Shown: positions 63,888 to 64,000 of the stretch, piece by piece | Numbering within the stretch: the first letter of the stretch is position 1 | Layout of the letters: every line of letters starts with the position of its first letter | NCBI GenBank assembly: GCA_020740775.1 | Contig: JAHEWK010000035.1 | Location: 248,001 to 312,000, forward strand | Source: Ilyonectria destructans | Lineage: Eukaryota > Ascomycota > Sordariomycetes > Hypocreales > Nectriaceae | Reading direction: 5' to 3' | Length of the DNA stretch: 64,000 nt | The notes under the pieces: generated by a model | The model's database searches: none | What the model saw: the letters and a program-made list of their open reading frames with translations, nothing else | What the model was told of the DNA's origin: nothing | Made by a program: the position numbers and the translations under genes

Positions 63888-64000
63888 ATATTCCCTGACC
63901 ATGTACGGTCCATAGTACTTATTTTTGTATATAATTGCCTATTAAATCGAGGTACCTGGACCCAAGTTAGACGAGGTCGATCACCCCCATAGCTAATCTT
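63888..64000. other. Window edge
   Basis: Only 113 bases, AT-rich. No feature seen; the AT-hook gene's remaining 3' end, if any, would be expected beyond the window. Confidence 0.3.

Noticed and set aside
1..64000. Starship-type giant element with tyrosine-recombinase captain
   Set aside because: No DUF3435-like reading frame was recognised anywhere, though the cargo-like mix invited the idea.
1..64000. Subtelomeric location
   Set aside because: No TTAGGG arrays or RecQ-type telomere-linked helicase; the helicases here are PIF1-type parts of Helitrons.
1..64000. tRNA, rRNA or other structured RNA genes
   Set aside because: No cloverleaf with A and B boxes or rRNA-like sequence was seen by eye; a dedicated RNA search could change this.

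Overview
The window looks like a transposon-rich, gene-poor accessory region from a filamentous ascomycete (Pezizomycotina; the style fits Sordariomycetes such as Fusarium or Colletotrichum, but the species cannot be read from the sequence). The evidence is short GT-AG introns of about 55-75 bp with CTAAT/CTAAC-like branch sites, fungal small secreted cysteine-rich proteins, kinase-ankyrin, PNP_UDP and BTB fragments of the kind fungi amplify, and transposon families typical of these genomes (hAT, Copia, Gypsy, Fot1/pogo, LINE 3' ends, Helitrons). Several copies carry transition-type damage (CAG or TGG to TAG, Cys to Tyr, TpA-rich sequence) that resembles repeat-induced point mutation (RIP).

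Layout. 0.5-6.1 kb: a minus-strand Copia element with 5' LTR, half-tRNA primer site, gag, protease and integrase. It is split by a 413-bp hAT-type MITE with perfect 8-bp target duplication, and its RT/RNase H end is replaced by an in-frame hAT fragment. 6-16 kb: decayed host genes (a secreted-like pseudogene, ankyrin debris), one intact secreted cysteine-rich gene, a kinase-ankyrin gene broken by a LINE-like insertion, and a 1-kb repeat whose second copy lies at 45 kb. 16.6-20 kb: a BTB/BACK gene fragment cut at the terminal inverted repeat of an intact-looking hAT transposon. 20-26 kb: two PNP_UDP fragments, a 14-bp-TSD LINE tail, a two-exon secreted cysteine-rich gene and a mutation-riddled Copia. 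26.6-30 kb: a Fot1/pogo fragment carrying a 103-bp MITE, and a second hAT. 30-56 kb: a stack of four Helitrons. A is nearly whole with two stops and a frameshift, B is a 3' remnant, C is heavily mutated, and D is intact at 2,227 aa with two introns. Beside D lies a divergently transcribed intact 484-aa gene of unknown function. 56-64 kb: an intact multi-pass membrane protein, a Gypsy gag scrap, a small hypothetical gene, and a broken AT-hook protein preceded by 30-bp-spaced repeats.

The best candidate for something undescribed is the 45.1-56.2 kb module. It pairs an intact RepHel gene and a divergent intact partner gene around a 1.3-kb spacer holding two families of tandem repeats. The partner's 3' half and flank exist as a degenerate second copy at 14.4-15.4 kb, which suggests that the partner is itself mobile or part of the element. 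Whether the partner lies inside the Helitron boundaries could not be settled by eye. No tRNA, rRNA, CRISPR array, telomeric repeat or Starship-type captain gene was seen.
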